Positions 8,504-16,243 of a DNA stretch of 64,000 nucleotides are shown here, piece after piece; positions within the stretch are counted from its first letter, which is position 1; every line of letters starts with the position of its first letter. The stretch covers positions 21,480 to 85,479 of the forward strand of contig NZ_JAAGLY010000032.1 of assembly GCF_010548375.1 (NCBI RefSeq), in the 5' to 3' direction. The stretch is from Streptomyces sp. SID13726 (lineage in GTDB: Bacteria > Actinomycetota > Actinomycetes > Streptomycetales > Streptomycetaceae). A model generated the notes under the pieces. It was not told where the DNA came from. It was given only the letters and a program-made list of their open reading frames with translations, and did not search any database. The translations under genes and the position numbers were made by a program.

Positions 8504-9016
8504 CTAGCCGCGTTTACGGCGTTTCAGGAGCAGCCGGGGCAGCCCGGCCGGGATCGGTTCCCGGGTGGTCGCCGGTGTCGGCAGCGGTGGTTCGGCCAGA
8601 TCGCCGTCGGGCAGCGCGGCCGTGACCCCGGTGGGTTCGAGACGCAGCACCCGGCACTCGCGGGACCAGCGGTCCGTCATGGCCTCGCCGTCGGGGGCGT
8701 TGAGCCGCTTCCCCTTCAGCTCGGCGACGGCCGCGCGCCACTCCTCGGACCCGGGCGCCAGTTCTACGACCTTCGCGGCCCAGGAGACCAGCCGGCCCCC
8801 CTTGTCCTTGCTGCGGACGGTCACCTCGGCGGTGCCCCCGCCGGCGAGCCCCGGCAGCGGCTGCTCGCCGGGCCCGTCGCCGACCAGGCACGCGGCACCC
8901 TCGTGCCAGACGTGCCACAGGGCGCGGGCCGGGCCGTCGGACCCCTTGACCCAGACGAGGCCGGACTTCTTGGTGGCCTCCTCGACGAGGGCCCGGTCGA
9001 GCAGCTCGCTTGTCAT
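8504..9016 (-). CDS. Conserved hypothetical protein, possibly FMN split-barrel-like
   Basis: A 170-residue soluble protein. Its N-terminal part (ELLDRALVEEATKKSGLVWVKG, ALWHVWHEGAACLVGDGPGEQ) resembles pyridoxamine-phosphate-oxidase-like split barrels used by actinobacterial flavin or F420 proteins, but key cofactor residues are not evident, so this is a guess. The C-terminus ends in a basic LLLKRRKRG tail. Start: ATG at 9014-9016 or, three codons earlier, GTG at 9025. The gene begins within 11 bases of the corA stop codon and is likely co-transcribed with corA. Its 3' end is 18 bases from the convergent lipoprotein gene with no terminator between. Confidence 0.75.
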   Translation of the reverse strand: MTSELLDRALVEEATKKSGLVWVKGSDGPARALWHVWHEGAACLVGDGPGEQPLPGLAGGGTAEVTVRSKDKGGRLVSWAAKVVELAPGSEEWRAAVAELKGKRLNAPDGEAMTDRWSRECRVLRLEPTGVTAALPDGDLAEPPLPTPATTREPIPAGLPRLLLKRRKRG

Positions 9017-9026
9017 GGCGCCCACT

Positions 9027-10145
9027 CTAGAGCCAGCCGTTGCGCTTGAGGGTGCGGTGGATGCCGAGGCAGATGACCCCGGTGATCGCCATGATCACGG
9101 GGTAGCCGAGCTTCCAGTGGGTCTCGGGCATGTAGTCGAAGTTCATGCCGTAGACCCCGCACACCATCGTCGGTACGGCGATGATCGCGGCCCAGGACGT
9201 GATCTTCCGCATGTCCTCGTTCTGCGCGACGGACGCCTGCGCGAGGTTGGCCTGGAGGATCGAGTTGAGCAGCTCGTCGAAGCCGAGGACCTGCTCCTGC
9301 ACCCGGGCGAGGTGGTCGGCGACATCGCGGAAGTACTTCTGGATGTCGGGGTCCACGAGCCGCATCGGGCGCTCGCTGAGCAGCTGCATCGGCCGCAGCA
9401 GCGGGGCGACCGCCCGCTTGAACTCCAGTACCTCGCGCTTGAGTTGGTAGATCCGCGCCGAGTCGACACCGCGCGAGACCTTGCCGCCGCGTCCCGGGGT
9501 GAAGACCTCGGTCTCCACCTCGTCGATGTCGTCCTGCACCGCGTCGGCGACCGCGACATAGCCGTCGACGACGTGGTCCGCGATGGAGTGCAGGACCGCC
9601 GAGGGGCCCTTGGCGAGGAGTTCGGGGTCGTCCTGGAGCCGGTGCCGCAGCGCCCTGAGCGAACCCTGGCCGCCGTGCCGGACGGTGATGAAGAAGTCCC
9701 GGCCGGTGAAGCACATGACCTCGCCGGTCTCGACGATCTCGCTGTTGGCGGTGAGTTCGTCGTGCTCGACGTAGTGGATGGTCTTGAAGACGGTGAACAG
9801 GGAGTCGTCGTAGCGCTCCAGCTTGGGCCGCTGGTGGGCCTGGACGGCGTCCTCGACGGCGAGCGGGTGGAGCCCGAACTCGCCTGCGATACCGGAGAAT
9901 TCGGCCTCGCTCGGCTCGTGCAGACCGATCCACACGAACCCGCCGTCGCGGCGCACCTGGCGCATCGCCTCGTGCGGGCTCGGCTGCCGGTCGGTCTCCA
10001 CGCGCCGGCCGTCGCGGTAGACCGCGCAGTCGACGACGGCCGAGGGCGTCGAGGGGTCGCGCGTCGCGTCGTACGCGCCGGTGTCCTTGCGCAGCGAGGG
10101 ACGCGACGGGCGTACGGCGGCACGCAGGTCACGGATCATCGACAT
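9027..10145 (-). CDS. corA: CorA-family magnesium/cobalt transporter
   Basis: The 372-residue protein has a large cytoplasmic N-terminal domain with a long alpha-helical stalk (ELLNSILQANLAQASVAQNEDMRKIT) and two C-terminal membrane helices. The YGMNF motif at the end of the first helix is the CorA selectivity signature, followed by the acidic loop DYMPETHW. CorA forms a pentameric channel for Mg2+ influx. The start at 10145 is chosen because AAGGAG precedes it by eight bases; ATGTCGATG offers a second ATG two codons later. Upstream lies an unusually long (almost 500-base) non-coding region with hairpins, suggesting leader-mediated regulation (inference). Confidence 0.93.
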   Translation of the reverse strand: MSMIRDLRAAVRPSRPSLRKDTGAYDATRDPSTPSAVVDCAVYRDGRRVETDRQPSPHEAMRQVRRDGGFVWIGLHEPSEAEFSGIAGEFGLHPLAVEDAVQAHQRPKLERYDDSLFTVFKTIHYVEHDELTANSEIVETGEVMCFTGRDFFITVRHGGQGSLRALRHRLQDDPELLAKGPSAVLHSIADHVVDGYVAVADAVQDDIDEVETEVFTPGRGGKVSRGVDSARIYQLKREVLEFKRAVAPLLRPMQLLSERPMRLVDPDIQKYFRDVADHLARVQEQVLGFDELLNSILQANLAQASVAQNEDMRKITSWAAIIAVPTMVCGVYGMNFDYMPETHWKLGYPVIMAITGVICLGIHRTLKRNGWL

Positions 10146-10637
10146 GGCAGGCTCCTTCGTGACGGGCAACCAAGGGCCCCGGCGACGGATGGAACTACCC
10201 GGAATGAGGACGTCCTGCTGTGGGTGTTTGGCACGTCCACAAAGCGGGGAGCACCGCACCATCGCGGTGGCGGACTTCGTTGCTGAAGTACTGATTCAGC
10301 TACTGCTACAGATCAGACAGATCAGGCAAAACGAACGAAGTGCTCTTCCGCACGAAGACGCGAACGTGAAAGGCGGCGGTTGCCGAAAGTCACAGAGCTG
10401 CATCAGCGGCCGGAAGAACGAGTGGTACTACCAGGTCGACTTCGATCCATGACAGCCCCACCTCCTCCGGCCGGTCCCTCGTAAGGGACGATCCATTCCC
10501 GTAAGGGAGTCTCACCAGGCGTCGGGACTCGATCGCGACGCTTCTGCGTGCTGCCCCGACGGCCGGGCCAGACTATCAGCAGGCCGAAGTGTCAAGGCGC
10601 TGCTTTGCCCGGTACTGACGAGTTCTATGCTCGCCGC
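10146..10637. other. Long intergenic region between divergent corA and SUFU genes
   Basis: A 492-base gap, AT-richer than its neighbours, holding the divergent promoters. It contains two tandem hairpins at 10474-10508. Two very short frames were noted. On the plus strand, 10366-10452 ends in about 17 codons with only G or C at the third position (…ISGRKNEWYYQVDFDP) but has no clear ribosome site. On the minus strand, 10403-10450 encodes a 15-residue peptide starting ten bases after GGAGGAGG. They overlap, so at most one is likely used. I could not match the region to a known magnesium riboswitch. Confidence 0.5.
10474..10508. promoter_or_regulatory. Tandem small hairpins with shared core
   Basis: GTCCCT-CGTA-AGGGAC (10474-10489) is followed by TCCC-GTAA-GGGA (10497-10508). 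The two share the CCC(TC)GTAAGGGA core, 20 to 23 bases apart, about two turns of the helix. They could be paired operator half-sites or RNA hairpins in the corA leader. Confidence 0.45.
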
Positions 10638-11222
10638 ATGGCTGATGTTCTTCCTCTGGTCGAGGCCCGGTTGCGCACCGCGCTGGGCGAGCCGGACGCG
10701 CGCGCTGCGGTCACTTTCCTGGGCACGGACCGCATCGAGGTGCTCCGCTTCAGCGACGGGGACGTCGTCCGTTACGCCTCCCTCGGCATGTCGGCCCAGC
10801 CGATGAGCGACCCCACCGCGACCCTCGCCGATCCGGTCAAGGGCCCGCGCGCCGAGCTGGTCATCTCGGTACGAGGAGGGCTCGCCGACACCGACAAGGT
10901 GCTCCGCCCGCTCGCCGTGCTCGCCGCGTCCCCGCAGGTCGAGGGCGTGATCGTGGCCCCGGGCGCCTCGCTCGACGTGGGCGGACCGCTGTGGCCCGGC
11001 GCCCCGTTCACCTCGGTCCTGGTCGCCGAGCCGGGCGGCCTGGTCGAGGACCTGGACCTCGACGAGCCCCTCGACCCGGTCCGCTTCCTGCCGCTGCTCC
11101 CCATGACCCCGAACGAAGCGGCCTGGAAGCGCGTCCACGGCGCCCAGGCCCTCCAGGAGCGCTGGCTGACACACGGGACGGACCTCCGGGATCCGTCCCG
11201 GAAGTCCGCCCCTCTCGACTGA
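10638..11222 (+). CDS. SUFU (suppressor of fused) domain protein
   Basis: A soluble 194-residue protein matching the bacterial SUFU family: VLPLVEARLRTALGE at the start, a central RAELVISVRG strand, a WPGAPFTSVLVAEPGG segment and the terminal FLPLLPMTPNEAAWKRVHGAQALQERW, which is the characteristic part. In bacteria these proteins are often found near toxin-immunity or unknown systems; here it is alone, with no toxin neighbour, so the role is unknown. The ATG at 10638 starts at the expected position; an in-frame ATG at 10548 would add Arg/Pro-rich sequence not seen in the family. The 3' end faces the MFS gene at a distance of 41 bases. Confidence 0.85.
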   Translation: MADVLPLVEARLRTALGEPDARAAVTFLGTDRIEVLRFSDGDVVRYASLGMSAQPMSDPTATLADPVKGPRAELVISVRGGLADTDKVLRPLAVLAASPQVEGVIVAPGASLDVGGPLWPGAPFTSVLVAEPGGLVEDLDLDEPLDPVRFLPLLPMTPNEAAWKRVHGAQALQERWLTHGTDLRDPSRKSAPLD

Positions 11223-11263
11223 CCCCGGCGTGAGGAAGCTCACCAACCGGTGGCCGGAATCGG

Positions 11264-12487
11264 TCAGTTGGCGAACACGGCGACACTGTCCTCGCTCGCG
11301 TGCCGCGGCTCCAGCTCCTCGGCCTCGTGCGTGAGCGCCTTCCGCCGTACGACGACCACGGCCGCGCCCAGCACCGCGGTCACCGCGGCCACCACGAACG
11401 GCATGTGGATGTCGCTCCACTCCTCGATCTTCGGCGCGAAGAAGGGCGCCGCCGCTGCCGCGAACCACCGCACGAAGTTGTAGCCCGCGCTCGCCACGGG
11501 CCGCGGGGCGTCCGAGACGCCGAGCGCCAGCTCCGTGTAGACCGTGTTGTTCACGCCGATGAAGGCGCCGGACAGGATCGTGCAGACGACGGCCGCGGTG
11601 TGGTTGCCGTAGCCGAGGACGAGCACGTCGGCCGCGAGCAGCACCAGGGAGCCGCCGAGCACCTTCAGGGAGCCGAACCGCTTCTGGAGGCGTGGTGCCG
11701 CGAACACCGAGAACACGGCGAGCAGCACACCCCAGGCGAAGAACACGGCACCCGATTTGTACGGGGTCATGTCCAGCACGAACGGGGTGAAGGCCAGCAC
11801 GGTGAAGAACGTGTAGTTGTAGAAGAAGGACGAGATCGCCGCCGAGGCGAGACCGCCGTGGCCGAGCGCCCTCAGCGGGTCCAGCAGGGAGGTCTTGCGG
11901 GCCGGTGTCGGCTGTTCCCTCAGGAACACCGTGATGCACAGGAAGCCGACGGCCATCAGGAAGGCCGTACCGAAGAACGGGTAGCGCCAGCTGGCGTCAC
12001 CGAGCAGGGCGCCGAGCAGCGGGCCGCACGCCATGCCGAGGCCCAGGGCGGACTCGTACAGCAGGATCGCCGCCGCGCTGCCGCCCGCCGCCGCGCCGAC
12101 GATGACGGCGAGGGCCGTCGAGACGAACAGGGCGTTGCCGAGACCCCAGCCGGCCCGGAAGCCGACCAGTTCCGCGACCGAGCCCGAGGTGCCCGCGAGT
12201 CCCGCGAAGACCACGACGAGGGCGAGGCCGAGCAGCAGGGTCTTCTTGCCGCCGATGCGGCTGGAGACGAAGCCGGTGACCAGCATCGCGATCGCGGTGA
12301 TCAGGAAGTACGAGGTGAACAGGAGCGAGACCTGGCTCGCCGTGGCGTCCAGGCCCTTGGCGATCGACGGCAGGATCGGGTCCACGAGTCCGATGCCCAT
12401 GAAGGCGACGACGGACGCGCCCGCCGTCGCCCACACGGCCTTCGGCTGGCGCAGGATGCCGCCGGCTCCCGCATCGAAGGGGTCCAT
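11264..12487 (-). CDS. MFS drug/metabolite exporter
   Basis: The 407-residue protein has about 12 hydrophobic membrane segments and MFS signatures, including GIGLVDPILPSIAKGLDATASQVSLLFTSY in the first two helices and SRIGGKKTLLLG (the loop 2-3 motif). It likely exports a small molecule by proton antiport. The ATG at 12487 has GGAGGAACGACC directly upstream. The promoter region is AT-rich and contains a degenerate iron-box-like sequence. There is no linked regulator gene on the same strand, so substrate and inducer are unknown. Confidence 0.9.
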   Translation of the reverse strand: MDPFDAGAGGILRQPKAVWATAGASVVAFMGIGLVDPILPSIAKGLDATASQVSLLFTSYFLITAIAMLVTGFVSSRIGGKKTLLLGLALVVVFAGLAGTSGSVAELVGFRAGWGLGNALFVSTALAVIVGAAAGGSAAAILLYESALGLGMACGPLLGALLGDASWRYPFFGTAFLMAVGFLCITVFLREQPTPARKTSLLDPLRALGHGGLASAAISSFFYNYTFFTVLAFTPFVLDMTPYKSGAVFFAWGVLLAVFSVFAAPRLQKRFGSLKVLGGSLVLLAADVLVLGYGNHTAAVVCTILSGAFIGVNNTVYTELALGVSDAPRPVASAGYNFVRWFAAAAAPFFAPKIEEWSDIHMPFVVAAVTAVLGAAVVVVRRKALTHEAEELEPRHASEDSVAVFAN

Positions 12488-12537
12488 GGTCGTTCCTCCA
12501 CTCCTCACGGAGATAGTTGGTATATGCACATAGTAAG

Positions 12538-12554
12538 TTAGGTCAGCTAATTAA
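12538..12554. promoter_or_regulatory. Possible operator upstream of the MFS gene (iron-box-like)
   Basis: TTAGGTCAGCTAATTAA at 12538-12554 resembles a shortened DmdR1/IdeR iron box (half-site TTAGGTTAG): the left half has one mismatch, the right half is two bases short. It lies about 50 bases upstream of the ATG, where an operator would be expected. The match is weak. Confidence 0.3.
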
Positions 12555-12671
12555 TGCAAGCTACATCTAGTTGTGCCTGATGGGGCCGGCCTGTGCCCGT
12601 CCTGAACCGCTTCCGTCCGGACGGGTGATCGTCCTTGACGTGGGGGAGCGAGGGTAGGACCGTGGGGCCCT

Positions 12672-13313
12672 ATGAGGGGCGAACCCAGTTGCCCGAAGTG
12701 TGGTGGCCGGGTCAGGGCTCCCGGACTCTTCGCCGATACCTGGCAGTGCGATGTGCACGGGACGGTGCATCCGCTCCAGCCCGTGATCCCGCCCAGCGTC
12801 GAGGCCCTCGGTGTCGTGGTGCATCGCACGCAGGTACCGGTGTGGATGCCGTGGCCGCTGCCGGTCGGCTGGCTGTTCACGGGCGTGGCCTGCGCGGGTG
12901 ACGACCGCAGCGGCGGTCGCGCCACGGCCGTGGCGTGCACGGGACCCGGGCCGCTCGGCGGTGTCGGCGAGCTGATTCTCGTGGCCGAGGAGCTCGGGGT
13001 CGGGCTCGGGGCGCGCTACGCGGGGATCGACGGGCCGGACCCGGGGCCGTTCATGAGCGTGGAGAAGCCGCCGCAGGCGAAGGTGCTGGCCGCGGGTCGG
13101 CCCACGCCGTTGTGGCATGTCGCGGGGGCGCCGGACGACCGGGCGGTCTTCGCCGGGGAGGCGCTCGGGCTGTGGCTGTGGGCCGTGGTGTGGCCCGAGC
13201 AGTCCGGGCTGCTGATGTACGACGAGCTGGTGCTGACGGACCTGCGGGACGCGGGGGCGGAAGTGGAGCTGGTGCCCTGCGGGGCGCTGTCGCCGCGCCT
13301 GCTGAAACCCTGA
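12672..13313 (+). CDS. DUF6758-type conserved actinobacterial protein with N-terminal zinc-ribbon-like motif
   Basis: A 213-residue protein. The N-terminus, GEPSCPKCGGRVRAP followed by WQCDVHGTVHPLQP, looks like a small zinc ribbon (CxxC plus CxxH). The remainder is a soluble beta-rich domain (VWMPWPLPVGWLFTGVACAGDD, GLGARYAGIDGPDPGPF, GEALGLWLWAVVWPEQSGLLMYDELVLTDL). I believe this corresponds to a family common in Streptomyces and named only by number; function unknown. It precedes the PHP gene by about 100 bases in the same direction, so the two may be co-transcribed. Confidence 0.82.
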   Translation: MRGEPSCPKCGGRVRAPGLFADTWQCDVHGTVHPLQPVIPPSVEALGVVVHRTQVPVWMPWPLPVGWLFTGVACAGDDRSGGRATAVACTGPGPLGGVGELILVAEELGVGLGARYAGIDGPDPGPFMSVEKPPQAKVLAAGRPTPLWHVAGAPDDRAVFAGEALGLWLWAVVWPEQSGLLMYDELVLTDLRDAGAEVELVPCGALSPRLLKP

Positions 13314-13412
13314 CTGTAGGGGTTGTATCCCCGCTGCGGGTGTGACAGGGGAGCCGGAAAATCCGGTTATCCTTGAGCGTCCTCATCCGTTCCGTCCGTG
13401 TCTGGAGTCCGC

Positions 13413-14270
13413 GTGCGTATCGACCTGCACACCCACTCCACCGCCTCCGACGGAACCGACACCCCCGCCGAGCTGGTCCGCAACGCCGCCGCGGCCGGGC
13501 TCGACGTCGTCGCGCTGACCGACCACGACACGACCCGTGGGCACGCCGAGGCCGTCGCCCGGCTGCCCGCCGGGCTGACCCTCGTCACCGGGGCCGAGCT
13601 GTCCTGCCGTATCGACGGGGTGTCCATGCACATGCTGGCCTACCTCTTCGATCCCGAGGAGCCCGAGTTGCTCGCCGAGCGGGAACTCGTGCGGGACGAC
13701 CGGGTGCCGCGGGCGCGGGCCATGGTCGCCAGGCTCCAGGAGCTGGGCGCGCCGGTGACCTGGGAGCAGGTGGCGCGGATCGCCGGGGACGGGTCGGTCG
13801 GGCGGCCGCATGTCGCCACCGCGCTCGTCGAGCTCGGGGTCGTGCCGAGCGTGAACGACGCCTTCACCACCGACTGGCTCGCCGACGGCGGACGCGCCCA
13901 CGTGGCCAAGCACGAGACCGACCCCTTCGAGGCGATCCGGCTGGTCAAGGGCGCCGGCGGGGTCACCGTCTTCGCCCACCCGGGCGCCAGCAAGCGCGGT
14001 CGCACCGTCCCGGAGTCCGCGATCGCCGAGATGGCCGCCGCCGGGCTCGACGGCATCGAGGTCGACCACATGGACCACGACGAGGAGACGCGCGTACGGC
14101 TGCGCGGGCTCGCCGCGGACCTGGGACTGCTCGTCACCGGGTCCAGCGACTACCACGGCAGCCGCAAGACGGTCACGCTCGGCGAGTACACGACCGACCC
14201 CGAGGTGTACGGCGAGATCACGCGCCGGGCGACGGGCGCGTTCCCGGTGCCGGGGACCGGCGGAGCCTGA
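13413..14270 (+). CDS. PHP-domain phosphoesterase (RNase AM/TrpH-like)
   Basis: A 285-residue PHP hydrolase. It starts with the metal-binding HTHSTASDG motif, then ALTDHDTTRGH, GAELSC, and later FAHPGA, EVDHMDHD and TGSSDYHG, which supply the usual cluster of His/Asp ligands for a trinuclear metal site. Relatives (YciV/RNase AM, TrpH) remove phosphates from nucleoside bisphosphates or trim RNA 5' ends; which applies here is not decided by sequence. I chose GTG at 13413, which follows GGAG by five bases; GTG at 13398 is an alternative. It is followed by marC at 48 bases, probably an operon. Confidence 0.9.
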   Translation: MRIDLHTHSTASDGTDTPAELVRNAAAAGLDVVALTDHDTTRGHAEAVARLPAGLTLVTGAELSCRIDGVSMHMLAYLFDPEEPELLAERELVRDDRVPRARAMVARLQELGAPVTWEQVARIAGDGSVGRPHVATALVELGVVPSVNDAFTTDWLADGGRAHVAKHETDPFEAIRLVKGAGGVTVFAHPGASKRGRTVPESAIAEMAAAGLDGIEVDHMDHDEETRVRLRGLAADLGLLVTGSSDYHGSRKTVTLGEYTTDPEVYGEITRRATGAFPVPGTGGA

Positions 14271-14318
14271 GGCCGACCCCAGCCTCCTCGTTCACCCCTC
14301 TTCTCCCGCAAGGCCATC

Positions 14319-14924
14319 ATGTTCGACGTCGCCGTCTTCGGCTCGCTCTTCCTCACCCTGTTCGTGATCATGGACCCGCCCGGGATCACGCCGATCTTCC
14401 TCGCCCTGACCGCCGGCCGGCCCGGCAAGGTGCAGAAGCGGATGGCCTTCCAGGCCGTCTGCGTGGCGGGCGGTGTCATCACCGTCTTCGGGCTCCTGGG
14501 CCACCAGATCCTCGACTACCTGCACGTCTCCGTGCCCGCGCTGATGATCGCGGGCGGGCTGCTGCTCCTGCTGATCGCGCTCGACCTGCTCACCGGCAAG
14601 ACCGACGAGCCGAAGCAGACCAAGGATGTCAACGTGGCGCTCGTACCGCTGGGTATGCCGCTGCTGGCCGGTCCCGGTGCGATCGTCTCCGTCATCCTCG
14701 CCGTGCAGAAGGCCCACAGCGTGGCCACGCAGGTCTCGGTGTGGTGCGCGATCCTCGCCATCCATGTCGTGCTGTGGCTGGTGATGCGGTACTCGCTGCT
14801 GATCATCCGGGTCATCAAGGACGGCGGGGTCGTGCTGGTGACGCGGCTCGCGGGCATGATGCTCTCCGCGATCGCCGTGCAGCAGATCATCAACGGTGTC
14901 ACCCAGGTGATCCGGGCAAGCTGA
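14319..14924 (+). CDS. MarC family integral membrane protein
   Basis: A 201-residue protein with about six membrane helices and the family's hallmarks: FLTLFVIMDPPGITPIFLALT at the start and PLLAGPGAIVSVILAVQ in the middle, two conserved motifs around the repeated half-domains. Despite the name (multiple antibiotic resistance), the function of MarC/SNARE-like proteins is unresolved. It follows the PHP gene and ends at a strong terminator two bases after the stop. Confidence 0.92.
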   Translation: MFDVAVFGSLFLTLFVIMDPPGITPIFLALTAGRPGKVQKRMAFQAVCVAGGVITVFGLLGHQILDYLHVSVPALMIAGGLLLLLIALDLLTGKTDEPKQTKDVNVALVPLGMPLLAGPGAIVSVILAVQKAHSVATQVSVWCAILAIHVVLWLVMRYSLLIIRVIKDGGVVLVTRLAGMMLSAIAVQQIINGVTQVIRAS

Positions 14925-14925
14925 A

Positions 14926-14952
14926 AGGGCCCCGGTCCGAGACCGGGGCCCT
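14926..14952. terminator. Strong bidirectional terminator after marC
   Basis: A perfect 12-base-pair stem with a 3-base loop (arms 14926-14937 and 14941-14952) directly follows the marC stop and also lies 44 bases beyond the stop of the convergent small gene. Confidence 0.88.
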
Positions 14953-14996
14953 GAAGCCTTCGCGGTGATCCGCGTGCGAGTCGTCAGTGGTGGGTG

Positions 14997-15149
14997 TTAT
15001 GAGGCCGTGGTGTCGGCCGGACGGATCCACAGCCGCTGCCCGATGGCGGCGGCCTGCTGAACGATCCGGTTGACGGAGGCGGCGTCCACGACGGTGCTGT
15101 CCACGGGCGTGCCGTCGACGTCGTCGAGTCGCATGATTTCGAAGCGCAC
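14997..15149 (-). CDS. Conserved small protein (50 aa)
   Basis: A 51-codon frame on the minus strand: GTG start at 15149 (VRFEIMRLDDVDGTPVDST), ending RLWIRPADTTAS and TAA at 14997. GGGAGA sits seven bases before the start. Codon third positions are almost all G or C, and the pattern of a beta strand followed by an amphipathic helix (VVDAASVNRIVQQAAAIGQRL) looks like a folded mini-protein; I recall near-identical short proteins in other Streptomyces. An in-frame ATG eight codons upstream abuts a GGAGG too closely to be a good start. Function unknown. Confidence 0.8.
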   Translation of the reverse strand: MRFEIMRLDDVDGTPVDSTVVDAASVNRIVQQAAAIGQRLWIRPADTTAS

Positions 15150-15335
15150 AGGCTTCTCCCTTCGTCTGGTCATCCTCCTGCGGAGAATTGCTGCGTACGT
15201 AGGTAGTCAACGGGGTGCGTGTTACAAACATTCCCTACGCTAAAGAAATTTTTCGAACGACTAACTACTGACCGGTAAGTGAGTCTTCGGAGACTCCTTG
15301 GGACCGGTTGTGTTCGCAGCGTGACCGCCGGGACA

Positions 15336-16238
15336 ATGGAGGCGATGAACGACGACCTGGCGCCGCTGAGCGCCCGCATCGACCGCACGAACGAGCTGCT
15401 CCAGCGCATGCTCGCCGAGGTGGCGAAGACGCCCTCGACGCATGCGATCTTCGTCGACGCGGGGTACCTCTACGCGGCCGCGGGGCGACTCGTCGCCGGC
15501 ACCGAGGACCGACGCGCCTTCGACCTCGACGCCGAGGGGCTGATCGAGGCCCTCATCGACCGGGCCCGCACCATCTTCGCGGACAGCAGACTGCTGCGCG
15601 TCTACTGGTACGACGGCGCGAGACGCCGTATCCACACCGCCGAGCAGCAGTCCATCGCCGAACTCCCGGACGTCAAGGTCCGGTTGGGCAATCTCAACGC
15701 CAACAACCAGCAGAAGGGCGTCGATTCGCTCATCCGCACCGACCTGGAGTCCCTGGCCCGCCACCGCGCCATCAGCGACGCGGCCCTCCTCGGCGGGGAC
15801 GAGGACCTGGTCTCGGCGGTCGAGGCGGCCCAGGGGTACGGCGCCCGCGTGCACCTCTGGGGCATCGAGGCGCCGGAGGGCCGCAACCAGGCCGAGCCGC
15901 TCCTGTGGGAGGTCGACAGCCAGCGCACCCTCGACCTCGACTTCTTCAAGCCGTACGTCGCCCGGCGGACCGCTGTCGCCTACGAGGCCGGCGCCACCCG
16001 GCCCACCCGCGACGCCGTCCGTTTCGTGGGCGCGCAGATCGCCGCGAAGTGGCTCGCCGAGCGGGGCCGGGCGGCCCTCCAGGAACTGCTCCCGGGCCAC
16101 CCGTACCTGCCCGGCTCGGTGGACCAGGACCTGCTGGTGGAGGCGGAGGGGCTGCTCCAGTACTCCCTGCGCGGCCAGTCGGACCTGCGGCGGGCGCTGC
16201 GGGACGGGTTCTGGGAGCACTTGCAGGGGCAGTACTAG
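15336..16238 (+). CDS. NYN-domain (PIN-like) putative ribonuclease
   Basis: The roughly 300-residue protein has an N-terminal coiled-coil-like segment (IDRTNELLQRMLAEVAK) followed by an NYN domain: AIFVDAGYLYAAAG holds the first catalytic Asp, QQKGVDSLIRTDLESLARH the second acidic group, and AALLGGDEDLVSAVEAAQGYGARVHLWG the last. NYN proteins are metal-dependent nucleases related to PIN toxins and RNA-processing enzymes. The C-terminal 110 residues are helical, without a recognised domain. Start is uncertain: ATG at 15336 or 15345; upstream codons from 15279 are less likely. It shares an AT-rich divergent promoter region with the 50-residue protein gene. Confidence 0.83.
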   Translation: MEAMNDDLAPLSARIDRTNELLQRMLAEVAKTPSTHAIFVDAGYLYAAAGRLVAGTEDRRAFDLDAEGLIEALIDRARTIFADSRLLRVYWYDGARRRIHTAEQQSIAELPDVKVRLGNLNANNQQKGVDSLIRTDLESLARHRAISDAALLGGDEDLVSAVEAAQGYGARVHLWGIEAPEGRNQAEPLLWEVDSQRTLDLDFFKPYVARRTAVAYEAGATRPTRDAVRFVGAQIAAKWLAERGRAALQELLPGHPYLPGSVDQDLLVEAEGLLQYSLRGQSDLRRALRDGFWEHLQGQY

Positions 16239-16243
16239 ACGCT

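Noticed and set aside
10081..10452. 123-codon plus-strand frame crossing the corA start and gap
   Set aside because: The first half is antisense to corA. Only the last part shows coding bias, which is reported separately.
13353..13366. CCGGA-AAA-TCCGG hairpin before the PHP gene considered as a terminator
   Set aside because: Only five base pairs and no convincing T-run; lies where a promoter or leader is expected.
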